A stretch of 64,000 nt of DNA, from positions 85,339,884 to 85,403,883 of the forward strand of contig CM043944.1 in assembly GCA_014529385.2 (NCBI GenBank), written 5' to 3'. Below are positions 11,843-22,661 of the stretch, one piece after another; the first letter of the stretch is position 1, and the number at the start of each line of letters is the position of its first letter. The translations under genes and the position numbers were made by a program. This DNA is from Adiantum capillus-veneris. Taxonomy: Eukaryota; Streptophyta; Polypodiopsida; Polypodiales; Pteridaceae. The notes beneath the pieces were generated by a model that was not told the origin of the DNA, searched no databases, and saw only the letters and a program-made list of their open reading frames with translations.

Positions 11843-12350
11843 TTCCCAAGCATAGGAAAGGGATTATCCTTTGCAATGAGTATCCTCTTTTGGAGCTTCA
11901 CGCATGGAAGCTCTAGGAGTCTCATTGTGTGAATTTCTTTTGGGGTAAGAATGATAGCCATGTCCTTGCTCCCCACACTTGAAACATTTATTGTCTTTAC
12001 GAAAAGTCTCTAACTCTTCAGAAGAGAGTTCACTTTTACCTTTGTAAACTCCTTTTTCCTTGGTCTTGTTGTTGTTGTTGCTAGAATTGCCTTGGGAAGA
12101 GTTTTCAGCATTGTTCTTCCCTCTAGGTTCATTTTGGTCTCTAGTTTCCATGGGCTTAAAATTCTTTTTATCCCCTTGTTGGAAATTGATTCGTGAAGCG
12201 ACCATAGTATGGTGAATCACTTCAGTGATCGTCCTAGGCCCTTGAGAGTTGACATACTCAGCCATATCTTCAGATAGTCCCGCACAAAATTGTTGTTTTT
12301 TTTTTGTAAAGTCTATCTTTTGGTAGATGTAGCTTTGAGATGTAAATTCT
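11843..12350 (-). pseudogene. Chromovirus G1 gag C-terminus with zinc knuckle (inverted block)
   Basis: On the reverse strand this encodes an Asn-rich linker and CFKCGEQGHGYHSYPKR, a CCHC knuckle in which the last Cys is Tyr. It corresponds to G2 gag at 34455-34980. In a normal element it would sit just before the protease. Its far end joins the integrase C-terminus at about 12350, the outer inversion junction. Confidence 0.8.
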
Positions 12351-12356
12351 ATATCC

Positions 12357-12765
12357 CGGCAAAAATCCTACGTGCCACCAAAAGTATTATGCTAAGCTAG
12401 CAAAAAGATACTATGGTCCTTTTCAAATCTTAAAACCAATCAACGAGATGGTTTATCAACTAAAGTTGCCCAATAATTGGCTCATACACAATGCTTTTCA
12501 TCTAAGCCTACTTAAGCCTTACAAAGGAGAGCCACCAAGAGAACCAATAATTGAGGACCCGCCCGAGATCGAAGATCAAGAAGAGGTGCTCTAGCCCGGA
12601 TCCATCCTTCAACATGAAGACAAGGTACTAAGACATGGTAATATTATATGACAGTATCTTATCAAGTTCAAAAATTACTCTTTGGAAGATGCTAGATGGA
12701 TGCAAGAAATACAGCTTAAGGATAGTATGAACCTCGTCAATGCTTATAGCGCTACACTAGAGTAA
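12357..12765 (+). pseudogene. Chromovirus G1 integrase C-terminus and chromodomain
   Basis: In frame: KYYAKLAKRYYGPFQI, then LPNNWLIHNAFHLSLLKPYKG, then a chromodomain-like tail (HEDKVLRHGNII.QYLIKFKNYSLEDARWM) ending at a stop at 12765. Chromodomains of this class direct integration to heterochromatin. Two stops interrupt it relative to the G2 homologue (32673-33119). Confidence 0.75.
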
Positions 12766-13122
12766 GAAAATGTAAATGCTTTCTAAATGAAATTTTTTTT
12801 TGTCTTATAAAACTAGTTCTCTTTCTATTGGACACAAATTTAAGTAGTATGCATGCTTAGAATCATGTTTGTGATGACGACGTCTCCCAAACACCAAGTA
12901 GAATTTGTCATTCTACTCTGGGAGTATGATATGGACTAAAGATCATACATGCTCGTAGCAGCTAAGTCTCCCAAGCACCAAATGGATTAGTCATCCATTC
13001 TGGAATGATGTTGTACGGTAAAAAAAGGATCCTCTACCTGCTAAGAAACATAGACTAATGACTAAGGCTTTATCTTCTCAGCCTCATAGTTGAGGACGAC
13101 TATGATTTCAAGAGAGAGGTAA
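12766..13122 (+). other. G1 3' untranslated region and polypurine tract
   Basis: This is non-coding sequence between the chromodomain stop and the LTR, collinear with G2 32313-32672. It ends in a purine run (CAAGAGAGAGGTAA, 13109-13122) directly before the LTR start TGTCATAAAAT. Confidence 0.7.
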
Positions 13123-14590
13123 TGTCATAAAATTTAATATCTACTCATCCCAAATGATTTTCTCATATTGAACTGATCATTTTATGTGGGAAAATGAATG
13201 GGAACAAGAGTTAGAATATAGATATGTGCTTTTAGATCTATCTTAGCATGGGACCAAAGGGAGAGAAGGCTACATCTCATTGAGGGTCCAAAAAGGAGAT
13301 GGTCTACCAAAGAGAAATGAGCAGTTAATGACACCTTAGGGTTAGCTTCATTAAAGACCTCCAAAGGTTAGTGTTAAAAGTCCTTAGATCTAGGACCTTT
13401 AGGTGCTTTAGACCTTAGGCAAGCTAGGCATGTGCTTGAGGTGCTTGTCATGCTTGAGCTGACTAAGGTGCTTGAGGTGCTTCATAACTAAGGTGCTTGA
13501 TGACCAAGGTGCTTGAGGTGCTTGAAAGTCAACAAAGAGCCTACAAAGGAGGGGGCAAGCCCTATAAGTAGGGGATGAGAGAGAACACACTTTCACTCAA
13601 GAGGCAACCTCTCCACAAGATGCATAAAGGACACATGTCAAGCCCCTAGCTAGGTTGCCCTCATAATATGCCTAAAGCCTATTGGATGGCCTTTAGGGAG
13701 GGTCAATGAGAATTTAGATGCATGTAAATAATTAATTAAATTCTCTCTCTCTCAAAGGGGGAAAGAAGGAAACTTGTCCAAATGCTACCTCTATTGCTTG
13801 ATATGACCATAGCTTGTGATTGGCCAAACCTGGCATGGACCAATAGGGTGCAAGCTACAGTAAAGAGAGAGAGGGGTAGACCGAGGCAAGGAAGGGTATC
13901 ATTGTTTCACATTCACTCACACATTCTCTCATGTGCTGAGCAAGAACTTCATCTCCTTCTCCAAGCTAGAGAGCCTACACCAACTCCTCTTGGCTATGGA
14001 TTGCAAATCCAACTAAGCGCCATGCTTCAAAGCAATGCTTACCATCTTCTTCATGTCCATTACTATGCTATGCTATGCTCTAAGAGTAATGATATGTGAG
14101 GAGACTATTTCTTTCTCGTTAGATACATCTTCTTCCTCTTCCCTTCCCTCACTCCCTGCTAGCTCTCTCCACCTTTGAAGGTGTTTGAGGGCTTGGGATT
14201 GAGGCCGGGGATAGGTTAATGTTTTTGCAAGTTAGTTACGGGCATAATATTGGTGCATGAAGCTTACCATCTTTATGGCATCAACAAGGTCTCAAGGAAC
14301 ACAAAGCATGTATTGTACCAAGTCTCTCTTCAAGGGAGAATCTATAATACATAAGCCTTTTGGAGGGGGACATGCTCTAAGTAAATCCGGTCCTCAACTG
14401 TTGTCAATTTCTCTAATTCTCTCTCTCTTTTGCAAGTATTGTTCATGCCGAGCTAACTAGGTACAATGTTTATTTTGCTACCTTCAATCAAGTACTCTCC
14501 TTATGTTCATTAAGAATCCTCTTAAGGAAATGCTCACTATTATTACTTTAATTCCGCTACAATCAATGTTATTAGCCATATTTCGTTACG
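13123..14590 (+). repeat. 3' LTR of chromovirus G1
   Basis: It starts TGTCATAAAAT after the polypurine tract. It matches the G2 LTRs through the minisatellite and the downstream unit with ACATTCTCTCATG and TGCAAGTATTGTTCATGCC, ending near GTTACG. It is about 1.47 kb against 1.59 kb for G2. The right boundary is placed by similarity to the G2 LTR end and is uncertain by a few bases. The 105-residue open frame at 13782-14099 lies in the LTR and is not a gene. Confidence 0.7.
13390..13545 (+). repeat. LTR-embedded minisatellite (AGGTGCTTG units)
   Basis: Repeats of a roughly 10-bp unit AAGGTGCTTG / AGGTGCTTGA. The same unit, reverse-complemented (CTCAAGCACC), forms arrays of different length in both G2 LTRs (31840-32045 and 37415-37660), so copy number varies between LTRs. 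Confidence 0.8.
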
Positions 14591-14929
14591 AAGTTTATGG
14601 GTAGACGGCCACATATTCCAAGTCTTAAAGATCTCTAAAGATCAGTAAATGACAATTACCTAAAAGGGGACATTATATTGTCCAAACAACTAGTATGGGA
14701 TGCTTGGTAAGCACTATATATCCAAAGGTAATCGTGTGTCTCTAAGAACCTAAGAGGTTAGGGGTGGCCATCAAGATGTGAGAGGAGTTTACAAGAGTAA
14801 TCTCTTAAGAAGAGTTTTCAATGATAGAACTCATTTGAAGAGAATAAAGGAGTTCTAAAGCAAGCTCACTTTAGGAGAGTTTTTCATCTTATGTTTTTCT
14901 CTCCTTAGGGGTTCAATGATGTTCATGAG
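14591..14929. other. No gene identified
   Basis: Unique-looking sequence between the G1 LTR and R1 copy 2, with no motif recognised. Confidence 0.4.
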
Positions 14930-15240
14930 TGAGGATATAAGCTTTGCTTCACACGGAGGCAATGCCACATCATCTATAGCATCTAGACCCTGGCATGCAC
15001 AGATAGGTGTAGAACACACTATGCATGCAGAGTTTAGGGGTGAAGTCCACACGAGTTTTGAGATGGCCAGGGGTGTATAGCCCAACACTCTCTAGGCTTC
15101 AGCATACTTGGCCAGTGTCTAGACAAATGTGAATTGCCAGGTTTATAGAAGAGGGTCTCCTAAGGTTGGGTGGTAAGTCTTATTATTGTAGTGCTCCCCT
15201 CAAAGAGCTCACATGATAGGCATACTAAGTCTATGTATTA
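14930..15240 (+). repeat. Dispersed LTR-like repeat R1, copy 2
   Basis: Aligned blocks with copy 3 (53455-53767) include CATGCA.AGATAGG, GGGGTGTA, TGTGAA, AGAGGGTCTCCTAAGGTTGGGTGG and GTGCTCC...AGAGCTC.. There is no primer binding site or coding region at its right end, so it may be a solo or truncated LTR. Confidence 0.6.
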
Positions 15241-15821
15241 GTGACCCTCACTGAAACATGACCAAGGTGTATCTCATATAATGATATTTGTGACCACTTC
15301 ATCGTTGTCATTGTGCATGGTATCATGTTCCGTATTGTGTAGATGCAAGCCATCTTGGATGCAACGTCCATTGGTCACCTTTTAGAACTTGCCCCCATAT
15401 AGTAGCTAAGGTGGGCTTTATCAAGTAAACACACTAAGTTGCCATAAGCGATTGTGATAATTTATTTTACCTTACCATTGCTCCAACATGGCTTAGGATG
15501 TTCATGTATTCGCTAATACACCTTGCACATGGCCTTTGCAACCCTCGGCCAACAACTATTAGAAATGCTATCAAAAGAATGGTAAATGATTACTAAAATT
15601 TTATTGTAACAAATATTAAGTGCAACGCGTTGTTTAATTCCGTGACAATTTCGTGCCACTCGTGACACACACTTTGCAAATAAAAATGCACAACTGACCT
15701 TTGTTTTGTAAATGAAACATTATGGTTGTCTTAGACATCACCTTAACACAATTATGGTAAGGGGAACGTATTGTCACAATTGCTATTTTCTCTCAAGGTA
15801 ACCTCGTGTGCATTATAAGAA
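15241..15821. other. No gene identified
   Basis: AT-rich sequence leading to the 150-bp tandem duplication. No domain or RNA gene recognised. Confidence 0.4.
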
Positions 15822-16127
15822 ACCAATCGACTGAGCGAATTGCTCGCTTTAGAGGATAAGTATAAGGCTGTGTCCAGACCGCCATGGAGCACACAAGACC
15901 TCGAACTCCTTCGACATCTCACCCTTTCAATGAATGAGATGTGCTTTGACCTCGCACTCAACCCACCAACCACCAATCGACTGAGCGAATTGCTCGCTTT
16001 AGAGGATAAGTATAAGGCTGTGTCCAGACCGCCATGGAGCACACAAGACCTCGAACTCCTTCGACATCTCACCCTTTCAATGAATGAGATGTGCTTTGAC
16101 CTCGCACTCAACCCACCAACCACCAAT
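15822..16127 (+). repeat. Perfect tandem duplication, 2 x 150 bp
   Basis: A 150-bp unit beginning ACCAATCGACTGAGCG at 15822 is repeated without any mismatch from 15972, with six extra bases of a third unit. Since 150 is a multiple of three, one plus-strand frame stays open through both units (99 codons, 15840-16139). Each unit carries ALEDKYKAVSRPPWS and DLELLRHLTL. I recognise no domain. Identity of the two copies implies a very recent duplication or an assembly artefact. Confidence 0.9.
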
Positions 16128-16639
16128 AGCAAAATTTGAGCTTGCCACGCTCTTGGTTGGTTGTACTTTTCCCTACAACGTACATGGAAATCCCTCATTT
16201 GCAAAGGTGAAAGGCTATCTAGACGTCTAGTGGGTATGGACCACTATCATCTTCCTCTCAACCAATGTGCAGACACCATCGAGGATGAGCAATGGTGTCT
16301 CATTTTCTTCTTTCGCTAGCCCGAACGCGACGTGAGCCCGGTCAAGTGTGGGGGTTCACCTTGCTAGAAATGGGAGAGGCCCAACGAGGGCAAGAATCAA
16401 GTCACCTGTGACAAGTTGACCAAGGCAGCACAAAGAGGCAAGGCAAGACACTTATGACAAGGCAAGATACCTAAAACAAGGCAAGATCTTGTTGGGTCTT
16501 CAAATGAGTTTTTTAAAGGGACCCCGGACTAGCCTCCAAAAACAAGCATTTCTAAAATTGATGATGAGGGTGAGTCAGCATACGGCCCTGGCCAGCGGGG
16601 CGGAAATAGGATAAGGCTGGGAAAGCTATTAAAATCCGA
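16128..16639. other. Upstream flank of the S40-like gene
   Basis: No coding feature recognised. It contains AAGGCA/CAAGGCAAGA repeats near 16430-16490 and is otherwise unique. It could hold distal promoter elements of the next gene; none was identified. Confidence 0.35.
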
Positions 16640-17212
16640 CTCGAACTTCGAAGTTTCGAAAATGCGAATTTTCTTATTTTCTTAATTCCTTTTATTTTGA
16701 AGTGGCTCAGGCTTTCACTTTGTGTCGTGTGTTATGATCTGCTCCTCTCTCGCAGCGCTGCTTCGTCTTCGCCATCGCCACTTCCCTCGCCATCCCCACA
16801 GTCCTCGCCTGCCTCCAAGCTCTCCACCCAGGTACTTTTCCTTTCTCCGGATCTCCATTTCTTCCTTTCGATTTCTCGTTTCCTCATGCTCTGCGTTTCT
16901 TTCCTTCCCTTCCCGCTCCGATCCCCCCGATCTCTTTCCCCTCTCTCTTCCTCGTCTCGCTTCCCACTCCCTTCTTTTGAACCCCTTGCTTTCTTCTCCC
17001 CGTTCGAGCGTTTCCTGTCACATCCTACCGTTTCCTTCTGTTCCTTTCCTGTTCGCTCATTTTTGTAGGAAAATTTCTTGTCTATTTTTAACGCAAGGTT
17101 TCTTCCTCTGATCCTGCGTGCTTACGCTAGATTTCCCGCAGTTGAGACTTACTTGCATCTGTTTATGCTCTGTGTTTGTCTCTAGGGTTTCTGATCACTC
17201 CTATAAGACACT
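16640..17212 (+). promoter_or_regulatory. 5' region of the S40-like gene with probable 5'-UTR intron
   Basis: A pyrimidine-rich leader from about 16740 contains a good splice donor (CCACCCAG/GTACTT, intron from 16832) and an acceptor (TTTGTCTCTAG/GG, intron end 17185). This predicts a 354-bp intron 27 bp before the start codon. Leader introns are common in plant genes. A weak TATA-like CTATTAAAAT lies near 16627. The open frames at 16697-17111 (Ser/Pro/Phe-rich) are by-products of the CT-rich leader. Confidence 0.4.
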
Positions 17213-18233
17213 ATGGCTCGTTTGGGTGGCCTGAGCTCTGAGGCCTTCTCCCCTCCTGCTGGCCTGGGCAGTATTTTGCGAGACCAAAAAGTGTTACCTG
17301 GGGTGAGAAGCAGCCGATCAAATGTGGTTTTCGGCATGGTTAGGCCTCCCATCACACAATCAGTCTCTGTGTCCTCATCTCTGAAGGATTCTTTTCTTAT
17401 TGATGTTGGGACAGCTGAGGAGTCAGATGACCTGAAGGAGGAAGACATTTGGGGCATGGATGACACTATAGAGAGTGCTGGCTCCATGACAGATTTTGAG
17501 AAGCACAGGATGAGCGCTGCGGATGAGTTAAGTTTGGGGATTTCACCGAAGGGGATGGCTAATTCTGTAATGGAGGAGCTAGGTTTTGGTATTGGCTCGG
17601 CAAGGAATGACTATGCAGACAATGCCAAGCCTGCAAAGCAATTAGAAAAAGCATATGGTGCAGCAGATGCTTTTGTGAGCAGTGGAGCAATTGGTTCCTC
17701 TCTCCTCGCAAGAACACCTGAAAGAAGCAGCCGGGCTCGTATCCCTCGACGCCCTAGTGCATCTCGAATGATTCCGTTGTCTGCAGGGGGCGGCAAAGAT
17801 CCTTCTAGAAGGCATGCAGAGGGCCAGTCTGCTCCTGTTGAAGTTCCAAAGTGGTCCAAGATGGGTCAGTATCAAGCACCAGTTATTCCAGTATTTAGTT
17901 AAAAAGGCAAAAGACTGTCATGGACTAACGTGTTAAAAGCCATTGGCCAAATTGAGTGGAAATTGGGTGATACATATAATGTCATCTGACATTGTGCTTG
18001 TTCATGCAACAGGACACAATGACAAGGTGGGATTATTTGATGATGATGATCACATGGGTGCTAAGGATGACGATGATGATCGTTTGCCACCTCACGAGCT
18101 TCTTGCAAGGGAGAATGCAAGGAGCCAGTGTACAACCTTTTCAGTTTGTGAAGGACTTGGGAGGACTCTGAAAGGCAGAGATCTGAGCCGAGTACGCAAC
18201 GCTGTTTGGAGCCAGATGGGGTTTGCTGATTGA
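17213..18233 (+). CDS. S40-like senescence regulator (DUF584), two exons
   Basis: This is the only convincing host gene in the window. S40 (DUF584) proteins are plant-specific and small, and are linked to leaf senescence and stress; the biochemical role is not established. Proposed CDS: 17213-17864 joined to 18013-18233, giving 290 residues. The start ATGGCT is in good plant context. Features: acidic LKEEDIWG (about residues 76-83), basic [24 protein letters not shown] at the exon junction, an Asp-rich stretch (227-240), then the family signature [31 protein letters not shown], ending GFAD. The intron is inferred: donor ATGG/GTCAGT, acceptor TGCAACAG/GA, 148 bp, phase preserved. Without splicing the product stops at 17902 (229 residues) and lacks the signature. 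Many family members lack introns in the coding region, so the intron should be confirmed by cDNA. Confidence 0.85.
17865..18012 (+). other. Predicted intron of the S40-like gene (148 bp)
   Basis: The donor is GTCAGT and the acceptor CAACAG. The intron contains the in-frame TAA at 17900-17902. Removing it joins WSKM to GHND in one frame and restores the conserved C-terminus, which is the main evidence for it. Confidence 0.7.
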
Positions 18234-19334
18234 TCAATGGGATTTTCAATCTTGTCCCAATTTTGTGGATCAATTTCTCTCCATCTGGGGACCTTCTCTT
18301 AGAGCTTTCCAAGCGTAAGCAGCTCAATTTTCCTCGTTGCTGGTCTGTTTTTGCAAGTTGCGAGATCTGAGTTGCAGCTCCACACGTTACGTTTACATTT
18401 CTCTGGCGCGCGGTTTGAAGCTAGAGACTGCGGCATACATAGTAGTCCCCTTTTTGTCCTGCTCATTAGCGGAGATTTGTTTTGAAATAAGCGACTTTTG
18501 TATATGAAAACAGAGGTGTTGAAATCGGTTTCTGCCCTGTTTTTCCTTACTAACTGAATCAGATTATCTAACTTGATCAAGCTCAAGTTGAGTTATGGAC
18601 CTCGTGATTATAAATTTGTGGGTAATACTGAGTTTTGTTGTTGTCCAACTATTGCCAATGGCCATAATGTGCAGAGTGCTTTTTGGTGAATTTGTTTGCT
18701 CTAAATGTGTTAAAGTTGGGAGGTGCTTCTAAGCAAGGTGTGGCTGGTTTTGTATCAGGCTTGCTTCCTAATAATGGGTTTTGTTTGTTGAGTTGTGGTT
18801 GGGTAAGATGCCGGGCTATTTTTTGCATCAGAACTCTGTTGTGTAGAATGCAATAATCAGGTGATATGGCCACAATGTGTGGTGAGCACAGTTATTCCAC
18901 ATTATTAAGCTTCAATGTGCTGCTCAATATGGCCTTGTGTAATAGTAATGATATAAGTGCTGTTTGGTTACTCGCAGCAACAGATGTCATCAAATAGTAG
19001 TTGATGAATCAGGATTGTCGCCTGTGAGCTCTTGGTTTCTGTAGACTCCCCAAGGGACACATCTCAGCATGAGTTAACGGTGCAAGGGCTTTTGCCTTTG
19101 GCCATTGAGCATTGAAGAGCATGCATGCTCTGTGATGCGACTGGTTTCAAGTTTATAGACCTTGTCGTCCTTTCAAACTGATGGCTGGCCACCATGTTGG
19201 TGCTAAATTTAATTTGGCAGGTTTCTAGGGGATGAAATAGCATGGGGGAAATGAAGTTGTGGCCTTGAATTTTTTTTCTTTGGATAGGAAATCTCTCAAG
19301 ACAATCCAATTGTGCCTTGCTTTATTAGTGGCAC
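18234..19334. other. 3' flank of the S40-like gene
   Basis: Unique AT-rich sequence that presumably includes the 3' UTR. No clear polyadenylation site can be assigned and no other gene is seen. Confidence 0.35.
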
Positions 19335-20200
19335 TCCAACATCTCAAGCGAGCAAGCACCGAAGGTTAGATGTCTACTCTTGGCAAGGTGTATGAGGAAC
19401 CTTTTGCATCAAACAAGGTATTGTTTATGAAGAAACTCTTTAGTATACAAATATTTGGAAGAGGATTGGTAATTGAACATTTGAATGAGTTGGAGTATCA
19501 TCCTTAGTGAAGAGATGAGGAGAAAGGGCACAGGTGAAACATCAGGTAAAGCTGAGTGTTGGAATTGCAGAAAGCAGTGAACGCCTACAGGAGGATTGCA
19601 TACTTCCAAAGAAACGAGAAGAAATGAAATTCATGAACACACATGGTGCTTTAATCTTGTCTTTGGAAAATAACCAATCTTGGGTAGTGGATTTGGTGCT
19701 TAATATCATGCACCACCACGTAGGGGTTATTTCCCAGAGTATATCCAAGACAGTGATTTTGGAGTCGTTGATCTTCATGATGATACTGTGTGCACCTTTT
19801 TTGGAAAAGGTAATGTTCTCATAAGGATCTAGAATGGCATTAACTGGGTATTGAAGGGAGTACGATATGTCTCGAACCTGTGGAAGAACCTAATCTCTAT
19901 AGGGAAAGCTTGAAGATGAAGGTTGCAAATAGACATTTGGAGATGGTTTATGGAAGGTATCAAATGGAGCAGTGCTCCTGGGAAGAGGAAAGAAGGTGGG
20001 TATCTATATACTAGTGCTCTCGAATCTTTTATGTGTGTGGCATCTTCAAGAGATACAACAGCTCTATGGCATTATAGACTTGGGCACATGAATGAGAAGG
20101 GGTTGCACATTCTTGGAGCGAGTGTGTTGGCGGATTATGGATCGTGTAAGGAGTATAAGGTCACATGTAGGTTTGCCTCTACAACTTTGGATTGAAGCAA
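19335..20200 (+). pseudogene. Ty1/copia gag-protease-preintegrase remnant
   Basis: Broken frames contain ECWNC (start of a CCHC knuckle, about 19554), a protease-like tail (GVRYVSNLWKNLISIGK), then YTSALESF and ALWHYRLGHMNEKGLHIL (about 20065-20125). The last is the GAG-preintegrase H...H zinc-binding motif of copia polyproteins. Multiple stops and frameshifts make it non-functional. It continues into the RT remnant at 20640. Confidence 0.65.
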
Positions 20201-20639
20201 TAAATACAACGGATTACTTGATAAACATGTCACCTTCAGTTGCATGATGGCAAGATTCCAAAAGAGGCTTGGATAGAGAAGCAAGGTAAGCTATTCCTGC
20301 TTGAAAGCCTTGCACACATTGACAAGGGCGAAAAAACCAAACTTTAAGCAAAATTTAAGAACTATACCACCATTGGCTAAGGCTTGAGTGAGTTTGGTTA
20401 TCATCAATGGGATTTTGCTGCTAACAAAATAGTTAGAAGCCGCGGGGTCACATTCAACAAGCACTCATTGTATAAAGATAAGAGTGCAAAAAATGGAAAG
20501 TGAACAAGAGGATTGTGAATAGGCTTCCTTGCATGAGCTGAAACCGAGGTTCACAACCAACATGAAGAACCAAGGTTACAACAAAAGCAGGTATGTCGAA
20601 CACCTCCAATAAGACGCTCTCCTTCATTGTATTATTTGA
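20201..20639 (+). other. Decayed copia integrase region
   Basis: It lies between the preintegrase and RT parts of the same copia remnant, where integrase should be. Only weak similarity is visible (HHGKIPKEAW-like, GYHQWDFAANKIV-like) and the catalytic residues cannot be placed. Confidence 0.35.
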
Positions 20640-21180
20640 TGTTAATTATGGTGCTGAACCAGTGTTATGAAGAGGCACTACAATCAAATGCTTGGAAGAA
20701 GTGGAAGCAAGGCATGGATGGATAGATGCATTCATTAGCCATGAACAAGACATGGATACTTGTAGAGCTTCCAAAGGACAAGAAAGCTTTGAAGTGCAAG
20801 AGGGTGTACAAAGTGAAGGATAAAGGAGACGGTCATACAAGGCACAAATCAAGGTTGGTTGTCAAGGGGTTTGCAAAAAAGGTAGGTATTGACTTGAATG
20901 ACATATTTTCTCTAGCTATTAAAATGACCTCAATAAGGATTGTTTTGAGGTTGGTAGCAATTGAAAAGTGACATCTTGAACAGCTAGATGTAAAAACAAC
21001 CTTCCTTCATAGAGACTTGGAGGAAGAGATATACATGGAGCAACCACAAGGTTATGAAACCAAAGGTAAGAAGAAACTAGTATGTGGGATAAAGAAAAGC
21101 TTGTACAGCCTCAAGCAAGCCCGAGGGAAATGGTATTTAAAGTTTGACAGGTACATGGTACAACAGGGCTTTATTAGGTG
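20640..21180 (+). pseudogene. Ty1/copia reverse transcriptase, N-terminal part
   Basis: The frame includes KTWILVELPKDKKALKCKRVYKVK, RHKSRLVVKGFAKK, D.ND.FSLAIKMTSIR, then after a stop QLDVKTTFLH.DLEEEIYMEQP.GY and SLYSLKQARGKWYLKFD. This is the canonical order of copia RT motifs up to just before the YVDD active site. The frame is broken near 20970. The active-site part is absent; a different remnant holding it begins at 26990. Confidence 0.75.
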
Positions 21181-21251
21181 TTATGTTGCTTGGAGTCTTA
21201 CCAAGCACCGAGCAAATTGTACCGAGCAAACACACAAACCGAGCAAAATCC

Positions 21252-21253
<2 letters not shown>

Positions 21254-21301
<48 letters not shown>
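21254..21301. repeat. (GA)24 microsatellite
   Basis: Uninterrupted GA tract directly downstream of the copia RT remnant. Confidence 0.97.
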
Positions 21302-21303
<2 letters not shown>

Positions 21304-22345
21304 TTGTACACTAACAAGGCTTGGAAATGTAGCTATCAGACTTCACCTAATGCCAAACTCTACTTGACCGAAACAACCTTTGCTTGTCAAGTTGGCATGG
21401 TAAAATAATTCTACAGGATTGAATAAGTTCAAAATTTGGAACTTAAGTTTAGTGGACTTGCTGATTTTCTGTAATCTTCACCCTTGGCATAAGAATGTGT
21501 ATGGTGACAATTGATCAGCTCAAGTGCAAAAACACTTTGCCTAGGAAACATGTCCTTGTAAATCTTCAAATCCCAAAACTTGGAGATGAAGAAAGAGAGA
21601 CCCTTTCCAGCTTCATGAATTGGAACCGTATAGCTGGAGAGGCCGATCATGTTTGCCTCCTTCGTCAAGCATAGGTTGCATGACCGAGAAATCTAATTCT
21701 AACCAACAAAGAGTTGACTGTGCCAAACTTCTTTGCCCCTATTTTCCATTCTAGCAACATGCCTTGTCTTTGCAACCAAAATTTCTTTGGAAACCTTTTG
21801 GAGGCTTCCTTCAATATTCACTCATATATGAAGGTCAAAAAAGTCAAATAATCATAAAATTTGCCAATCTAATGGTCCTTGTTCAGTAATCTGCTCTGCA
21901 TGATGCCTTGCATTTGTAGGATCTTCCTAGATTCAGAAGACCCCTCTCCAAACATTTTTTATGATTGCAAAATTTGACTTACCGTACTGCTAGGTAACCT
22001 TGCTTGCCATCTAATTTTGATGTGGAATTGTATCCGCTACCATAATATTATTAGAAGATGTGGCCCTAGTATTGTATGAAAATCTAGTCAAATAAGCCTT
22101 GCTCCGAGATCGATGAGATATCAATAACTAATGGAATTACCTAATTTAGTTCTATCAATTTATTGAATGTTGAAAATTGATTTCATGATTACAACGTGCT
22201 GCTTTTTTAAAACCCTCTTTGTATCATCATTCATCCATATGGACACATTGTTGAAACATTGTGAATACAAAGACATGCTTTCAAGTTTGTTGAGAAAATT
22301 CACAACGTTGCTAGAAAATTTTGTTTGTATTTTTGTCTTTTTATT
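21302..22345. other. No gene identified
   Basis: AT-rich sequence without recognisable motif on either strand. Confidence 0.4.
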
Positions 22346-22661
22346 GGTTAGTGGGATATGGGTCTCAACCCGTATAGGTGTAGGGATTGACGGCCTTGAA
22401 AAGCATTGGAGACTTTCTACAAAGTGTGTGAGTGGGAACAATTGTCTAATTGCCTGGCCACTTTTAGGGTAATGGCCCTTTGGGTATGAGCTTAGGGGCC
22501 CCAACTGCTGGTTGGTGGGATAGTATAGGGCTTGAAGGCCTTGCCAAGCATTGGAGACTTGCCGCAAAGTGCATGAGTGGGAACAATTGTCTAACTGCCT
22601 GACCACTTTTAGGGTAATGGCCCTTTGAGTATGAACTCAAGGGCCCCTACTGCTACAACCA
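22346..22661. repeat. Diverged tandem duplication, about 160 bp x 2
   Basis: The unit beginning GGTTAGTGGGATA at 22346 recurs from 22510 (GGTTGGTGGGATA). Shared blocks include AGCATTGGAGACTT, GAGTGGGAACAATTGTCTAA and ACTTTTAGGGTAATGGCCC. By eye identity is about 85%. It is non-coding. Confidence 0.8.

Larger units (their letters stand above)
7760..14590 (+). mobile_element. Chromovirus (Ty3/gypsy) G1, internally rearranged
   Basis: The leader from about 7760, gag at 8086, integrase C-terminus with chromodomain, polypurine tract and 3' LTR (13123-14590) are all on the plus strand and collinear with G2 (30719-37829, reverse). The segments between are out of order: 8984-10804 is reversed, 10805-11842 is forward and 11843-12350 is reversed. 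A large inversion of about 8984-12350 followed by a smaller one of 10805-11842 restores the normal gag-PR-RT-RNH-IN order. The 5' LTR is missing; a decayed primer-site-like CTTGGTCACAG is at about 7729. Many stops show the copy is dead. Confidence 0.8.

Noticed and set aside
13390-13545. CRISPR-like array
   Set aside because: Units are about 10 bp without unique spacers, lie in an LTR and recur in the G2 LTRs. This is a minisatellite.
16697-17111. Ser/Pro/Phe-rich frames upstream of the S40-like gene
   Set aside because: They lie in a CT-rich leader containing a good 5'-UTR intron and show no domain; they run through the predicted donor site.
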